Shown here: positions 10,300-21,333 of the stretch, in pieces
How the letters are laid out: every line of letters starts with the position of its first letter
How positions within the stretch are numbered: position 1 is the stretch's first letter
Assembly (NCBI GenBank): GCA_009602735.1
Contig: WELA01006130.1
Location: 678,651 to 742,650, forward strand
Direction of reading: 5' to 3'
Length of the DNA: 64,000 bases
Source of the DNA: Mesotaenium endlicherianum
Lineage: Eukaryota; Streptophyta; Zygnematophyceae; Zygnematales; Mesotaeniaceae
Notes under the pieces: model-generated
Told to the model about the DNA's origin: nothing
The model's input: the letters and a program-made list of their open reading frames with translations, nothing else
Database searches by the model: none
Translations under genes and position numbers: made by a program

Positions 10300-10752
10300 A
10301 TGACAGATACCTCGATACACGCGCACATGCCTCCCTTCTCCGTTGCTATGCCTGCACGCCTTCTGTTTCGCCCTTCCTACGCACGTGTTAACAATGCACG
10401 CATCGTAATGCTCGTTAATGACGTTGTATCTATTGTAGTTGTCATTGACACTGGGGCTCAGCCTGTCTTCATTGGCGCTTGCGTATGTCAACAGTTGCAG
10501 CTGTTAAAGGATGACATCATTAGCAATGACATACGCGTGGCTATCGCCTTAGACAGTTCCACCCAGTCTATAGGAGTGACATGTCGACACCTCGCTATCA
10601 CGCTCAACAAGAGTACTATTGCGGAGCTTTCATTGTATGCTCAAGAGGTAGTGACTGACTCTACAATGTATGACGTGTTCTTGAATCAAGAATTGAACTT
10701 ACCCATGGGCCTGTTCGTCAAATCTTGGACCTGGACGCAGCACGCACATTAG
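10300..10752 (+). CDS. Retropepsin-like protease fragment
   Basis: A 150-codon frame with the aspartic protease signature VIDTGAQPVFI near residue 50, followed by a beta-rich stretch and a degenerate second landmark (YDVFLNQELNLPMGLFV) that matches LLGQDVLFPIGAAV of the family D protease at 61445-63802. A retropepsin would process the element polyprotein. It lies just after family A LTRs and before a methyltransferase relic, the same order as in family D. The start is uncertain because gag is not recognisable between 10127 and 10300. Confidence 0.65.
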   Translation: MTDTSIHAHMPPFSVAMPARLLFRPSYARVNNARIVMLVNDVVSIVVVIDTGAQPVFIGACVCQQLQLLKDDIISNDIRVAIALDSSTQSIGVTCRHLAITLNKSTIAELSLYAQEVVTDSTMYDVFLNQELNLPMGLFVKSWTWTQHAH

Positions 10753-11009
10753 TGAGCTTATTATTGCACATGAGGAATACATATGGGCTATTTGCCTACA
10801 TTTCTCACTCTTGCTAGCTCTTCTCTAGACGTATCTTCTGCTACATTTATTGAGGCGTGTGTTGTTACTTACTCACATCCTTCCTCTATTGCCATAGTTG
10901 TCGCTCATGCGCAAGTTGAAGCCAGCCTCCATGCCATCCGCTCTCAACCACATACTTCACCCTCACCTGCTTCGTTCTTAGGAGCTATAGACCTTTGTTT
11001 ACAGCCCTT

Positions 11010-11873
11010 GTCTCCGCCCTCCGATGGCCTTACTGTTCTTGACCTGATTGGTGGGCTATTCACCACCGCTGTTGCCCTTCTGCACTACAACATCTAAATT
11101 TGCCGAACATTTCTACTGCAATTGTAATCCTCAAGCCCGCCTCGCCAATCTGCACCACCTTCACCTATTGTCCCAAGCTATTTCTACTTTGTTTTTCCCT
11201 TTCGCATTCCACAACTGCCACTCCGCACTTCCGTAAGACATCTCGCTCCTAGGCCACGATAACCTTGCTGCGCTGGGTCCTAGTGATCTGGTCGTGGCTG
11301 GATGGAGTGTTAGGGCCACTCTCGAGCCGGTTACAACTGCGGCCTCGGAGATCCTCGTTTGCGCCTCCACCATGAGCTTGTTTGGATCTTGCAGGTACTC
11401 CAGCATGGCTCTTTCCCTCACCTGCCTATTTTTTGGAGAATGCTCCCTCTGCAGACAATGCCTGCGCCCATTTTCGCGCTGATTTTGCTCTCATCACTTC
11501 CATTTTGGGGGACGACGTTATCCTTGACGCGGCTGCTGTTGGCGCCATCGCCCACCGGCTGACAAACTTGGCTTCTTCTCCCGCTCTGCAGGCTGCCGCC
11601 ACCGCCGTCCATAGTCATCCGCCACGTCAATTCCTCCAAGCTATCCTTTCTCCTCGCTTGACCCTAACACCCGCCTTGCGTCCTGATCCCCCTTCACAAT
11701 GTCCCCTTAACGTTCCTCACCAACCACGCCGTATCTTACTTACGCTCGTCAGTCGATCGCAGTCTTATGCCTTTTGTCCCCAGCCCAACCCGTCTCGGGG
11801 CCCCAGCATGCTATATGATCCTAGGTATGGAATATGTGCGTATGGGTCGGTCGGGATACAAACTATACGCTAA
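11010..11873 (+). pseudogene. Relic of a retrotransposon C5-cytosine methyltransferase
   Basis: Reading across frames, the segment follows the family D methyltransferase. Motif I-like VLDLIGGLFTTAVALLHYNI comes first. FYCNCNPQARLANLHHLHLL aligns with YVYVDPDPEAQQVARRQMAL. LGPSDLVVAGW aligns with LGPIDLVIAGW (motif IV start). FLENAPSADN matches motif VI (LENV). VILDAAAVGAIAHRLTNLAS matches motif VIII (VIDAAQIGSFAHRVRAYF). ILLTLVSRSQSYAF matches RALPTFVSRYDSDAF. The catalytic Cys position reads AGWSV, so the active site is gone, and at least three frame changes are needed. It is clearly more diverged than the two family D copies, so it is a separate lineage. Confidence 0.7.
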
Positions 11874-12426
11874 AATGCGTCGTATTCGCTAAATACGTGC
11901 ATACGAAATTTGATTCCACTAAATGGTCGATCCCGGTCTATTGACCTGTCGATTTTTGTTTTTATTTACTTAGCCTCAATTACAATTTTGGTTCGTGTAC
12001 ACGTAAATGTAAGACCGAATCGCAACCACGTTCGCCGCGGCCATGTGAGCGGGTGTGCACGCTCTTTGTGAGTTTCAAATATCTCAACAAATCGACTGTC
12101 TTGTCGACGAAGCAAGTTGCCGCGACACTTGGCTTTCACACTGTAGTCTATTCAGAGATTAAAGTTGAACTTGGTGAAATCAAGTGTTTGGCCTTGGACT
12201 CTAGTAAAGAGTAAAATAAAAGCACACATTTATGATTTATCACTTAACATACGACAACACGTACAACTAAGACTGTGTTACACTGTAAAAGTAAGGCTGT
12301 AAAGTAACACTATATAACTCGCTCACCCAGTCAGTGCATATCTTGTATACACACTCTGTAATTTCAGATTTAATTAATTATGATTTGTTGTTACAACCAT
12401 TACTCCAATTTTTATAGTAACATACA
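11874..12426. other. No recognisable gene
   Basis: AT-rich sequence between the methyltransferase relic and the terminal repeat of the D element. No supported ORF or element end. Confidence 0.45.
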
Positions 12427-12563
12427 TGTCGTGCATTATGGGGTCAGACGCGTCTGATGAGTATAAGCAACGCACAAGTAGGCAAGCAAGCTTCGCTATA
12501 ATGGAAGCAAAAATGCATGTAGCCTTAAGGGCAAAAGAAGGTCAGCTGTCAAATGTTTTAATT
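12427..12563 (-). repeat. 137-bp terminal direct repeat R1 of D element
   Basis: TGTCGTGCATTATGG...AATGTTTTAATT (plus-strand reading). Repeated at 13552-13688 with roughly a dozen differences. The two repeats bracket a 988-bp core (12564-13551) in which I see no gene. Confidence 0.75.
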
Positions 12564-13551
12564 AGGGAACGTGTACTCTCCAGAGTGAGTACCTCAAGAC
12601 TGTAATTTGGTAGGAAAACAACCAATGAAGTCTGGCCCAAAAGATCACTAGAGGCACATCTTGATCTTCAAGAGTACTCCTATGGCAAGGTTTACACTAT
12701 GACTTTGCTTGTGAAGTTCTTCAAGTGACAGGAAGCCAGAAGGGCTTGCTCTTCACAAGAGAGAGACTATGTGGTCCTGAAAGCACAAGAGAAAAAAGTG
12801 TAAGCTTTACTGAAAATTCCGTCACTTACGGCTGACATAATAGACTTCTAAAGAGATGTCCTACTAAGGACATGAATTGCAAAACCGACGCTAAAGACGG
12901 CGGATTCAGTGCACACAGTCACGCTAGGAGGCTCTCCTAAGTCCACAAAATTGGAGGCAAGGCAAGTACCAGCTCTCCTATTGGCTAAGCACAACACACA
13001 CTAATCAAATATAGTGCAATGAAGAGGATGCATGACTCTCATTGGCGGAGCTTACCTCAACCAATGCTACCTAGATAACGCCTCAAAAGTAGATCTGAAA
13101 CGTAAGGAAGCTTCCTCTAGGAATGAGTGATGCAGTCACCAAGTTATAGCTCTACTGGTACTCATATACTATGCTAATGCACGCAAAGTGTACTTTATCA
13201 AGCATGCGGATTTGTACGCTATTGGCTCAAGGTTCTTGGAGTCGCGAAGAGCCAACAGCGTGACCTTTGGGCACATTGAGTCACAAAGTGGCCCTTGGTG
13301 GAACTCCGCTAGTGGCCGGTAGGTGGCGCGGACTAGATCGCAAACATCTCGCTCGATACTTGACCAAATGGCGCAAAACCGGTGCCGTTCGGAAGGTGAC
13401 TCGACGTGCTTCACTTTAGCGGTTTGGAATGCTAGCAAAGGTTGACATATGGATGCGTAAAGCAAGGTCAAAGTTGGCCGTCCTAGGTCAATGGTCGACA
13501 CACGTGTGGCTCGGCTTGGGCGACGGTCCCGACCTAATGAGTCATGACAGC
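12564..13551 (-). other. Non-coding core (M) between the terminal repeats of the D element
   Basis: About 1 kb with no supported ORF. It is homologous to 55275-56275, for example ACTCTCCAGAGTGAG near the left end, GGCCCAAAAGATCACT, and GGTGCCxTTCGGAAGGTGAC near the right end. It probably holds U3/U5-type control sequence. Confidence 0.6.
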
Positions 13552-13688
13552 TGTTGTGCATTATGGAGTTGGACGCGTCTGATCAGTATAAGCAACACAT
13601 AAGTAGGCAAGCAAGATTTGCGGTAGTGGAAGCAAAAATGCATGTGGCCTTCAGGCCAAAAGAAGGTCAGCTGTCAAATGTTTTAATT
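13552..13688 (-). repeat. 137-bp terminal direct repeat R2 of D element
   Basis: Second copy of the repeat at 12427-12563. On the minus strand it follows the G-rich tract that ends the coding region, as a 3' LTR would. Confidence 0.75.
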
Positions 13689-13696
13689 CTCCCCCC
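13689..13696 (-). other. Polypurine tract of D element
   Basis: GGGGGGAG on the minus strand, between the PHD reading frame and repeat R2. The equivalent in the other copy is 56413-56420. Confidence 0.6.
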
Positions 13697-13701
13697 AGCT
13701 C

Positions 13702-14089
13702 TCAACCTCCAACTGATGAGCTAAGATTGCTACCGCTAGCTAACTCAGAGCAGTAATTACAAAACCAGTCTCCTGCTGGAACGGGCTCTAGTGGGGGGTC
13801 GAGGCAGCCGATAGAAGCCGAGGTTGCAGTTGTTGCAAAGCAGCATCTTGGCCTCCTTGCCAGGGCTGTGGCAGATCTGGCACGCCCAGTCCTTGGGCGG
13901 CCGCGCGTCGCGGGGACAAATCTGCACATCAAGATAAGGCAGATAGCATGGACCGCAATTTTTTGTGTGGTCCTTGTGAAGACGGCCATCTGCGCCTTCC
14001 AGCTCCAGGAATCTTGATGCCAAGGCACGCTTGACGCGAAAGATGACCGGCGAGCGGCTGGTGCGAGGGTGTTCTTCGTTTGGCGTCAC
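13702..14089 (-). pseudogene. Integrase tail with PHD finger (decayed D copy)
   Basis: The integrase C-terminal stretch RVKRALASRFLELEGADGR and KNCGPCYLP leads to a PHD finger. CQIC and CNNC supply the first four ligands. Then a frameshift falls at the histidine (GFYRLP in one frame, IGCLDPPLEPVP in the next), and WFCNYC closes the finger. All cysteines are still traceable but the histidine is lost. Same order as 56426-56890, which shows that the PHD was part of the ancestral element and not a chance neighbour. Confidence 0.75.
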
Positions 14090-15000
14090 AGGTACACAAA
14101 GTCACCAACAGAAAATTGCAACACCCGCGGACGATAGGCTCCTCCACGAGTCATGGCATACCTCAGCATGTTGCGATGCTGGGCATTACTACTAAGGTAG
14201 TCCATGACCATAGGCATCAGGCGCTGGAGAAGCTGGGCACGCTGCCTAATACGAGCACTCCATGCCTCAAGACTATCCAAGTCCAAGACGCTCTCAGCCA
14301 CTGTCCTCGCCGCCGCTGGGAGGATTGGCTGGCGTCCATAGAGGAGAAAGTAAGGAGAATGGGAGGCCAAGGAGGCCTGGCGACTGAACTTGTATCCATA
14401 GCCAGCCATGGGAGTGCGTCGTCCCAATGGGTGCTGTCGTGGGTCAAGCAATAGTTGTGCAGCCCCAGCTTGACAATTTGCACCATGCGCTGTGCAAGGC
14501 CGTCAGCCTAGAGGTGATCGCGGGAGGTGGTGCGGTGGTCGATCATGGAGCGCTCCAGCAGCTTCTAAAAGCTGCCTTGGAACTCCTTGCCCTGGTCGGT
14601 CAGCACCTCAGCGCAGCCGCCAAAACGGCCAAGGACCTGATCAAGGAACGTCTGGGCAATCCCCTCACTGGCCTTGCTAGGCAAGGGCTCAGCTCGATCC
14701 ACTTGGACAAGTGCTCGATCATTACCAAGACGTAGAGGTTGCCTCGGCGGGACTTGGGCAACTTCCCAGCAAAGTCCAATGACCACCTATAGAACAGCCT
14801 CTCAATGGGAAGGGGGCTAAGGGCAACGGTGCATGCTGTGAAGCTCAAGCGCACACGGTCGCAGAGAGTGCAACTGCTGATGACGTCGGCCAGACCTTAG
14901 CCATGTTGTGCCACCAGTACTCAGCCAGTACTCACCAGTACTCAGCCTAGAGAAGGCTGAGAGTGCGCTCGACACCAAAGTGTCCAAGGGCCTCATGCAC
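14090..15000 (-). pseudogene. Integrase, zinc-binding and core (decayed D copy)
   Basis: An H2C2 region lies near 14870-15000. The DDE core spans about 14300-14860, with WSLDFAGKLPKS, LTDQGKEFQGSF and the region around LCTAHGANCQAG altered. Stops and shifts break it into several frames. LLYGRQPILPAAARTVAESV and FSVGDFVYL mark the C-terminal part. Homologous to 56891-57722. Confidence 0.75.
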
Positions 15001-17214
15001 TGTGCGCACCAGCTGACTACGTATAGCGAGCTCGGGTACCACCAGATGGAGCCGTCGGCCATCACGCGCCGCAGCCGCCCCTCCATGAAGACGAAGTTAC
15101 GGCTGCGCTTGAGGACGCGCTCGCTCTCCCTTGCGTCCACGCGTGGCACCAACTCCTTAGCGGCAACGTACTGCAGCAACGCAGCGTCATCCCACACGTC
15201 CTTGGGCCCGCGCTGCCAGCTGTCCTGCTCTTCTGCTGCAGCCAATGCCAGACGCCTTGTGTTGACCACCACCAAGTCGCGGTCAGTGAGCCCTGCTGGC
15301 CGTGTATCGCTCTCCACTGTGAAGGCCAAGAAGGCTGCCGCATGCCACGCACTGGCTCGTCCTTGTTGTGACGGGCCACAATCAGGTCCCTAGAGGAGGG
15401 CAGTGGGTTGTGGCTGAGGCCGTCGACGTCCATGTTGGTTGAGCCCGGGCAATGGTGCACGTCAAACGTGTACTCCTGCAGAATGAGTGCCCACCGCGCG
15501 TACTTGCCTGTGAGGCGCTCCGACGTCATGAGCCACTTAAGCGCTGATGGTCGGTGACAAGGCGGAAGTGGGTGCCGTAGAGGTAGTCCCTGAAGTGCAC
15601 AATGGTCCAGACGGCTGCCAGGCACTCTCCCTTGTAAGAGCCATAGTTGGCCTCGGCGCGGTTGTTGCTGCAACTGGCGTACGCCACCACGTGCTCAAAG
15701 CCGTCGTGCTCTTGCACCAGCACTGCTCCCAGCCTTGCCTGCGACCAGTCGGTGTGGAGGATGAAGGGCTTGGTGTGGTCAGGCCGCCGCAGCACTGGAG
15801 CGCTCACCAGCAGCTCCTTGAGCTTGTCAAACGCCGCTTGCTGCTCTGTCCCCCATACATAAGCTACCCCCTTCCGCAGCAAGTCGTTAAGTGGCTTAGC
15901 AAGCTCGCTGAAGCCAGGTACAAAGCTGCGGTAGTGATTGGCAATCCCTAGGAAGGCCCTCATTTGCGAGATGTCGGTAGGCGGCGGGATGCCTCTGATG
16001 GTCAAGATCTTGGCCAGTTGCGGCGCCAAGCCACTAGAGGAGAGGAGATGTCCGAGGTACTCCACCTCTTGGGTCCCAAAGGTGCACTTGCCTGGATGGC
16101 ACTTGAGCCCAACGGCCTCCAAGCGGTCCAGGACGGCGGTGATGTGCGCCACGTGCTCCTCAAACGTCTCACTGAAGATAACCACGTTATGGATGTAGCA
16201 CTGGGCAAAGAATAGCCCTGCCAGCTCCTTATCCATGACCCGCTGGAAGGTAGTTGGAGCGTTTTCTAGCCCGAAGGGCATCACTCTCCACTCGTAGAGA
16301 CGCTGTGCCCCCCAGAACTCCGTCTTGTGCTGGTTCTCCTCCGCAATAGGTATCTGGTTGAAGCCTTTCCTCAAACCCAACACCGAGAACCAAGTGCACG
16401 TGCCAATGTCAACGAAGATCTCATCAAGGGAAGGCATAGGATATCAGTCCTGCTCAGTGACCTCGTTTAGCTCACGATAGTCACCGCACATCCTCTTTTC
16501 AAACCTGTTGCCTGAGGCACCCTTCTTTGCCAACATGATTGTGGGGGCCGCGTAGGTAGAGGAGGACTCCTAAATAAGCTAGTTATTCTCCAGCTTTCTT
16601 GTCTGCGTGCTAAACAGGTTGTCCTTGAAATGATTGTAACGGTAGCGCTTTTAGAAGATGGGCACGTCAGATGTGAGGCAAAACCTCATGGGGTTGCCCA
16701 ATGTAGTGCCCTAAGTCGTGCATGTCGCTAGCAAAGCAGGCGCTGCGCCGGGCATCGAGCATCTCTGTCAGTTACGCTGCCTGCTCCACAGCTTACAAAT
16801 GGGGGCTGTTGGGGGCGGTGCCTGCTTTGCACCTGTTGCGTCCTGTGCGGCTGCAGATCTCTGCCCCCCTGCTGGCGTCACCTGTCTGCTGGCGGAGAAC
16901 GTCTACCTTTGCGCCAGCTACTGGCACCTGTCTTGCGGCTGCCAGTTGACCCGTAAGAGCCGCCTGAGGGCGTGTAGGAGAAAAAAGAAAAAGAGAACGG
17001 TGTAGCTCCCCGGGCCACTGTGCCTCCTCCCTCCTCTTCCCCCCCCAAGCGGGCCAGAGCCAAAGCTGGATGCGGGAGGCGCCTGGTATCGGTGACGAAG
17101 TGGTGCCTGTTGTGCGGGCCCCTCTTTCTAAGACCGCCAGCGAGTGCCTGGCGTAGGGCGGGTGCCGTCGTCGTCGGAGGAGCTGTTGTCTGGCTTGTCT
17201 AGGCGGCGAGGCAG
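15001..17214 (-). pseudogene. Reverse transcriptase and RNase H (decayed D copy)
   Basis: The longest open piece is 15526-16437. RT motif A reads FSVLGLRKGFNQI, where the catalytic Asp of LDL is now Gly. The YxDD box reads CYIHNVVIFS, so both aspartates are gone. MPFGLENAPTTFQRVMDKEL identifies the Ty3/gypsy type. RNase H follows (FILHTDWSQARLGAVL, GECLAAVW, VTDHQRL), then the tail at 15062-15400. Upstream of motif A (16440-16700) the frame is broken by stops. 16701-17214 is a low-complexity Ala/Pro/Arg linker to the methyltransferase. The enzyme cannot be active. Confidence 0.8.
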
Positions 17215-18241
17215 CTATGGATAACGAGCCTCGGCGTAGAGGGCCGTCAAGGCCTGCATGTGCAAAAGAAGCCAAGTCAAGACATTGGCATCAATGGCCT
17301 GCTCCAACAGCCGAATGCGGTTGACCTCAGCGACGCCATCCATCTGGGTCAAATGCGACGGGAAGCCCATGACGCGCTCCATCTCCACCGCACGCAAGCG
17401 CTCGTACAAGCCAGAGGAGAGGTCAATGACCATGCCGCGGGCCGCGCCGACGTAGGCTGCGGTGACGTAGCGGCTAACAAACGTCAACAAGGCGCGCGTG
17501 ACGTCGTTGAGCACCTCATAATGGGCCTGCGACGGATGAGACATAGCTCTCCCGCGCTCGGCATCGAGAATAGAGTCAACGTTGCGATCGTGGTGAGGGT
17601 GCGCAGTTGCCAGAGCCTTGAGCGTGCCTGGCATAGTGAGGTTGGTGAAGTAAGCTCGCACGCGGTGGGCAAAGAAACCAATTTGTGCAGCGTTGATAAC
17701 GGCCTCACGTTTGAGGTAGCTACTGCAAAGCTTGAAGTCGACGCGGACATTGTCCCGCTTGTCATTGCGCACCGCCACATTCTCCAAAATCCACGCGAGG
17801 GAGTGGGGCGGCTGGCGCGCCTCAACCAGATTGAGGACGCGGAGGAGGTGTCAAAAAAGCGCCGTGCGGGGGTCGCTGAGGGCGCCGCCGCTGCCTGCAA
17901 TTACTCCCAGCCAGCAATGATGAGGTCCACCGGAGGCAAGTCACGTGCTTGTTGGTGACGTAGCGGACGTCCCTGGGCCAATTTGTCTGCGCGTGGCGAA
18001 AGACGCGAGCAGAAAAGAGGTCAAGAAAGCGCTTGTGGCAAAGCGCCATTTGGCGCCAGGCGACCTCTTGCGCCTCGGGGTCTCGGTTGACGTAGACGTA
18101 ACGACAAACAAGGTTGCCGGCCTGCAGCGTGGCCAGCGGTCCAGTGGCAATGCCGGCGAACAGCTCCACCAAGACTATGCCGCCGGGCCGCTCGTTCAGC
18201 TGGTCCGTGTAAATGGGCGTCGATAGCGGACGACAGCCCAT
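17215..18241 (-). pseudogene. DNMT3-like C5-cytosine methyltransferase (decayed D copy)
   Basis: Motif I VLVELFAGIATG is at about 18140-18175. Motif IV is broken: DLIIAGWE is followed by a stop where the catalytic Cys should be (about 17900). A second open piece (17215-17787) holds motif VI (MENVAVRND), motif VIII (AQIGFFAHRVRAYFTN), and the C-terminal block VEMERVMGFPSHLTQMDG...RIRLLEQAIDANVLTWL (motifs IX-X). The FxGIATG and MExxMGFP patterns are those of the DNMT3/DRM-like group of eukaryotic enzymes. It lies between the protease linker and reverse transcriptase, as in the 55-64 kb copy. Inactive as it stands. Confidence 0.8.
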
Positions 18242-19596
18242 AGCAGGGTTGCTGGGCTCTGCTGTGGGCGGGTAGGTACGGGGCTCGCTGTGCTGGTGCG
18301 GAGCTATGCGGGGCGTGGCGACAACTCGCTCGGCGTAGTCTTGCGTGAGGCGCGGAATGGGTCCAGGCAGAGGCTACGGTTGTGCGACGCGCGATTGGGC
18401 CTAGTACTGGCGCCACCTGTCCCGGGCGTCCTGCAGGATGTGAGGGGGCACAGGTGTCGAGCGGGCTTGAGCCTAGCGCACGCATGTGAGCTGCCACCTG
18501 CGCCTGGCCTTACGGTCCTGCGCATGGGAAGCCGCATACGCGAGCTGGTCCAGCACAGGGCGCTGTGGTAGGTACTGGTTGGGGCTGCCGGCGGGCTCGG
18601 TGCGGTAGGCTAACAAGCGGACCCGCACCCGCTGGCGGGGCGCCAGTTGCACTCGAGCTCAGAGCTGCGGGTTAAGCGGCAGCTGGTCGCAAGGACGCCG
18701 GTGGCGTCGCGCCAGGTTGTCAACGGCTGCCGAACGTCGGCTGAACTTGGAGTTGAAAGCGCGACTGCTGGTGCGGGCCATCTTGGAGGGAGGTGAGCCG
18801 CCAGGCCCGTCGGGAATGGCGGAGTGGCTACCCGGTTGCGGTTGTCACGGTAGGGCGGCGTGACGGCTTGGTCTCGGCTGTCACGGTAGGGCGGCGTGTT
18901 AGACCGATTGCGTCTCGGCGGGGGCGTGACACTGCGCCTGAGCTGCGGCGGGGTGATAGCTCGTGGCCTGCCACGCAGACGGCGTCCCGGCTTTGGACGG
19001 AGAATCGAGCGCACGACGAGCACGGCGGTCATCGCAGTGTCGGGTGCACTGGCCAACGCACGGGCTGCTCTAGCGCCAGTGTCGGAGGTGGCGGACGTAG
19101 CAGCAAAGAAAGCTCGGGGGCCGGCTCGGTCATCTCTGGCACCTCTGCCGCGCAGCTGATGCGTGAGGTTGCGACAGCTGGCGTTGGTCAAGCAGTCATG
19201 CTCGGGCTAGCAACGGGGGCCTGCGGCGCAGCAGTAGCCTTCGCCGGACTTGTCGGACACGGGTTGGCTGAACCCTGGCGGGGCCAACAAAGGAAGGACG
19301 GCCAAACCCCGGAGGACCCGCAGGCCTGTCAAAGCTTGGGGGTCCTGTCAGCGTGTTGAAGCCTGGGGGACCTGTGGGCATGCGGCGAACGCAAGCGACG
19401 AGCGTGACGGGCATGGCCTGCGAGGGTGCCCCGGTTGGCTCCTCATACAACTCCTCCGGCGCCGTCTTGTATGACTCCTCGTTTGTCAGGGGGTCGTAGG
19501 CCGCTTGGCGCAAGGCCTCCTCCTCCGAAGCGGTCGTGCGGCGGTTGGTATTGTCCGTGTGCATTGACAACAAAGGTGGCGGAGACGCCACCTGCT
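18242..19596 (-). pseudogene. Linker region with TPPY repeats (decayed D copy)
   Basis: Disordered, Arg/Pro/Ala-rich sequence between protease and methyltransferase. Near 18800-18960 three short repeats (NTPPYRDSRDQ, VTPPYRDNRNR, ATPPFPTG) match the TPPYDD repeats at 61742-61954. The upstream part (about 19200-19590) carries RMPTGPPGFN and TASEEEALRQAAYDP, which recur at 22969-23500 and 39253-39725. Confidence 0.65.
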
Positions 19597-19800
19597 TGAG
19601 TGGTAAATTTCTAGGTTGCAAAAGTATTTTATTGCCAACCTCAAAACTGAGCTCTATCCTATGCGTGTCAGCAAACATTTTCTACGTGTCTCAAGCGGCG
19701 GCCAACTTTGCTTGTTGTGCACCTCTAGAAGAGAATGGACAAATTGGCGTGCACTTGGGACTCTCGTGGTTGACACCCCCATCTCACCCGGAACACCCCC
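19597..19800 (-). pseudogene. Family A integrase fragment embedded in D element
   Basis: Reads FADTHRIELSFEVGNKILLQ, the integrase C-terminal sequence of family A (compare FADTHKTELSFQVGNKVLLQ at about 1090-1150). It interrupts the D linker. The boundary on the D side (CACCTGCTTGAGTGGTAAA) is the same as at about 23500 and 39725. Confidence 0.75.
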
Positions 19801-21333
19801 ATCTCATCTGAAATTGCATTGGCACCTCCTGTCGCAGGCGGACGTCGGACTGTGCTGCAGGCGAGCGCGCCCTCTCGCGCGGAGGCGCCTTAGGAACGGA
19901 CGGACGGGTTGTGCCGGCAACGGCTGCAAGGAGCTCGTGGGCTCTAGCGTCCGTAGCCATTGCTATTGTAGTGGCGTCCGCGGCGGCAGTTGCTGTTGCT
20001 ATCATCTCACGCATCACAGCGTGCTGCGCTGCGTAAATGCGCACGGACTCCCAGGCCTGCGCTGTCAGCAGCTCCGCCTGCTCTTGTGGAGAGAGATGGA
20101 GCTCTACGCTTGATAACTCAGGCTCCTTGTCGTGAGGCTGGAGCAGGTTCGCCCCAACGGACACGTCGTCATCTTCCGAGCCGCCCTTGTTTGTCTGGGT
20201 GATGCCGAGCTGGTTGCCATTGTCGCCTAGCGCTATGAAGCCGTAGAGTGCCGCCAATGTGGATCGCTGGTCCAGAATGTCGAGTGGCAATGGGGCCGTG
20301 CGCGTGCCTCCAGAGCGCTAATCGGGCCGATAGTGTGCCCGCTCCGTCCAGTTTTCCACTGCGGCTCCGATGGGAAAGAGCACGTCCTGCCCCAAAAGGA
20401 CGTCAAAGGTGTCAGTGCGTGTCACGAGCGCGTGACGATGGATCGTCGTCTCATCCTCGGTTTCCAACCAAAAGGTGAAGACGAGCGCCAGCCAAGTGCG
20501 CCCAGACACAGACTCTGATGTGCCAGCCGCAGTGTTAATCCGCGTGGGCGACTCCTCCAGGTTGGTTGAGGAGAGGCCCAGCTGCCGGAGATAGCTGTGA
20601 CTGATAAGGACCAGCCGCTGCGCGCCTGTGTTGAACATCATGCGCTGAGGGGCCTGCTTGTTGACCAACACAATCCCTTGCGCGTTGTCCAGAAACGCAA
20701 CGTTGGGGCTGCTGATCAACCTGCGCTCGTGCGGGGGTCAAACGGAAGCGAAGAGCATTGCGGTAGAGGTGTCGGCTGCCGGCCTGTCAGTGCTCGGGCG
20801 GGAACCAGAGGCGCGTGAACGGAGCAATAGCTGGGCGGCCTGCCGGGTCGCCTCCAGCGTCACACCAAGCTCAGCAAAGGACACCGCCGGCATGCGGTGC
20901 AAGGCAAACGAGAGCACCTCGACGTTGAGTTGCACCATCATCACCGGAGAGGTGAGTGTGTGCGGTGCTGGCGCGACAAGTCTTGCTGGCGGGTCCAACA
21001 CGTGGAAAGAGCGAGGCAGGCGCAGAGCCTCCTCCGTACGACGTCCCTGGTTTGGACCATCGCGCTTCTGCGCGGCTGCTGATCGCACGGCGGCTGCCAT
21101 GAGTGTGCGCCACCATAGACGAAGTTGCTGGTGCAGACTCTGATGGCGGCGTAGATGCTCTGGCAAAAGCCGGCGCCTCCATGGGGAGTGGCGCTGGCGC
21201 TGGTATACCTGTAGGGGCCAAATTGGCCTTTGCAGGGTCGCCAAGTGGCGCTCCCGGGTCGCCTCTGAGGCGGACTAGCTGGGCTGCCAATGCGTCGGCG
21301 TACTCGACTGCAAACGTCCCATGCGATGCTCAA
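19801..21333 (-). pseudogene. Retropepsin and flanking polyprotein (decayed D copy)
   Basis: The protease is at 20318-20719, but the catalytic triplet reads FNTGAQ (Asp to Asn) with an extra residue before VLIS; the second landmark LLGQDVLFPIGAAVENW is kept. Upstream (20738-21244), HRMPAVSFAELGV and EATRQAAQLLL match the start of the ORF at 61445-63802. Downstream (19801-20290), PLDILDQRSTLAALYGF and SPQEQAELLTAQ match the same ORF. The protease would have processed the polyprotein; it is dead here. Confidence 0.75.

Noticed and set aside
10783-11236. Independent small proteins of 104 and 62 codons
   Set aside because: They are frame pieces of the methyltransferase relic (motif I and the stretch after it) and its upstream linker, not separate genes.
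12427-13688. R-M-R as an independent miniature LTR element (TRIM)
   Set aside because: No primer site after the first repeat and no purine tract before the second; it sits next to the D purine tract in both loci with the same joins, so it is part of the D terminus.
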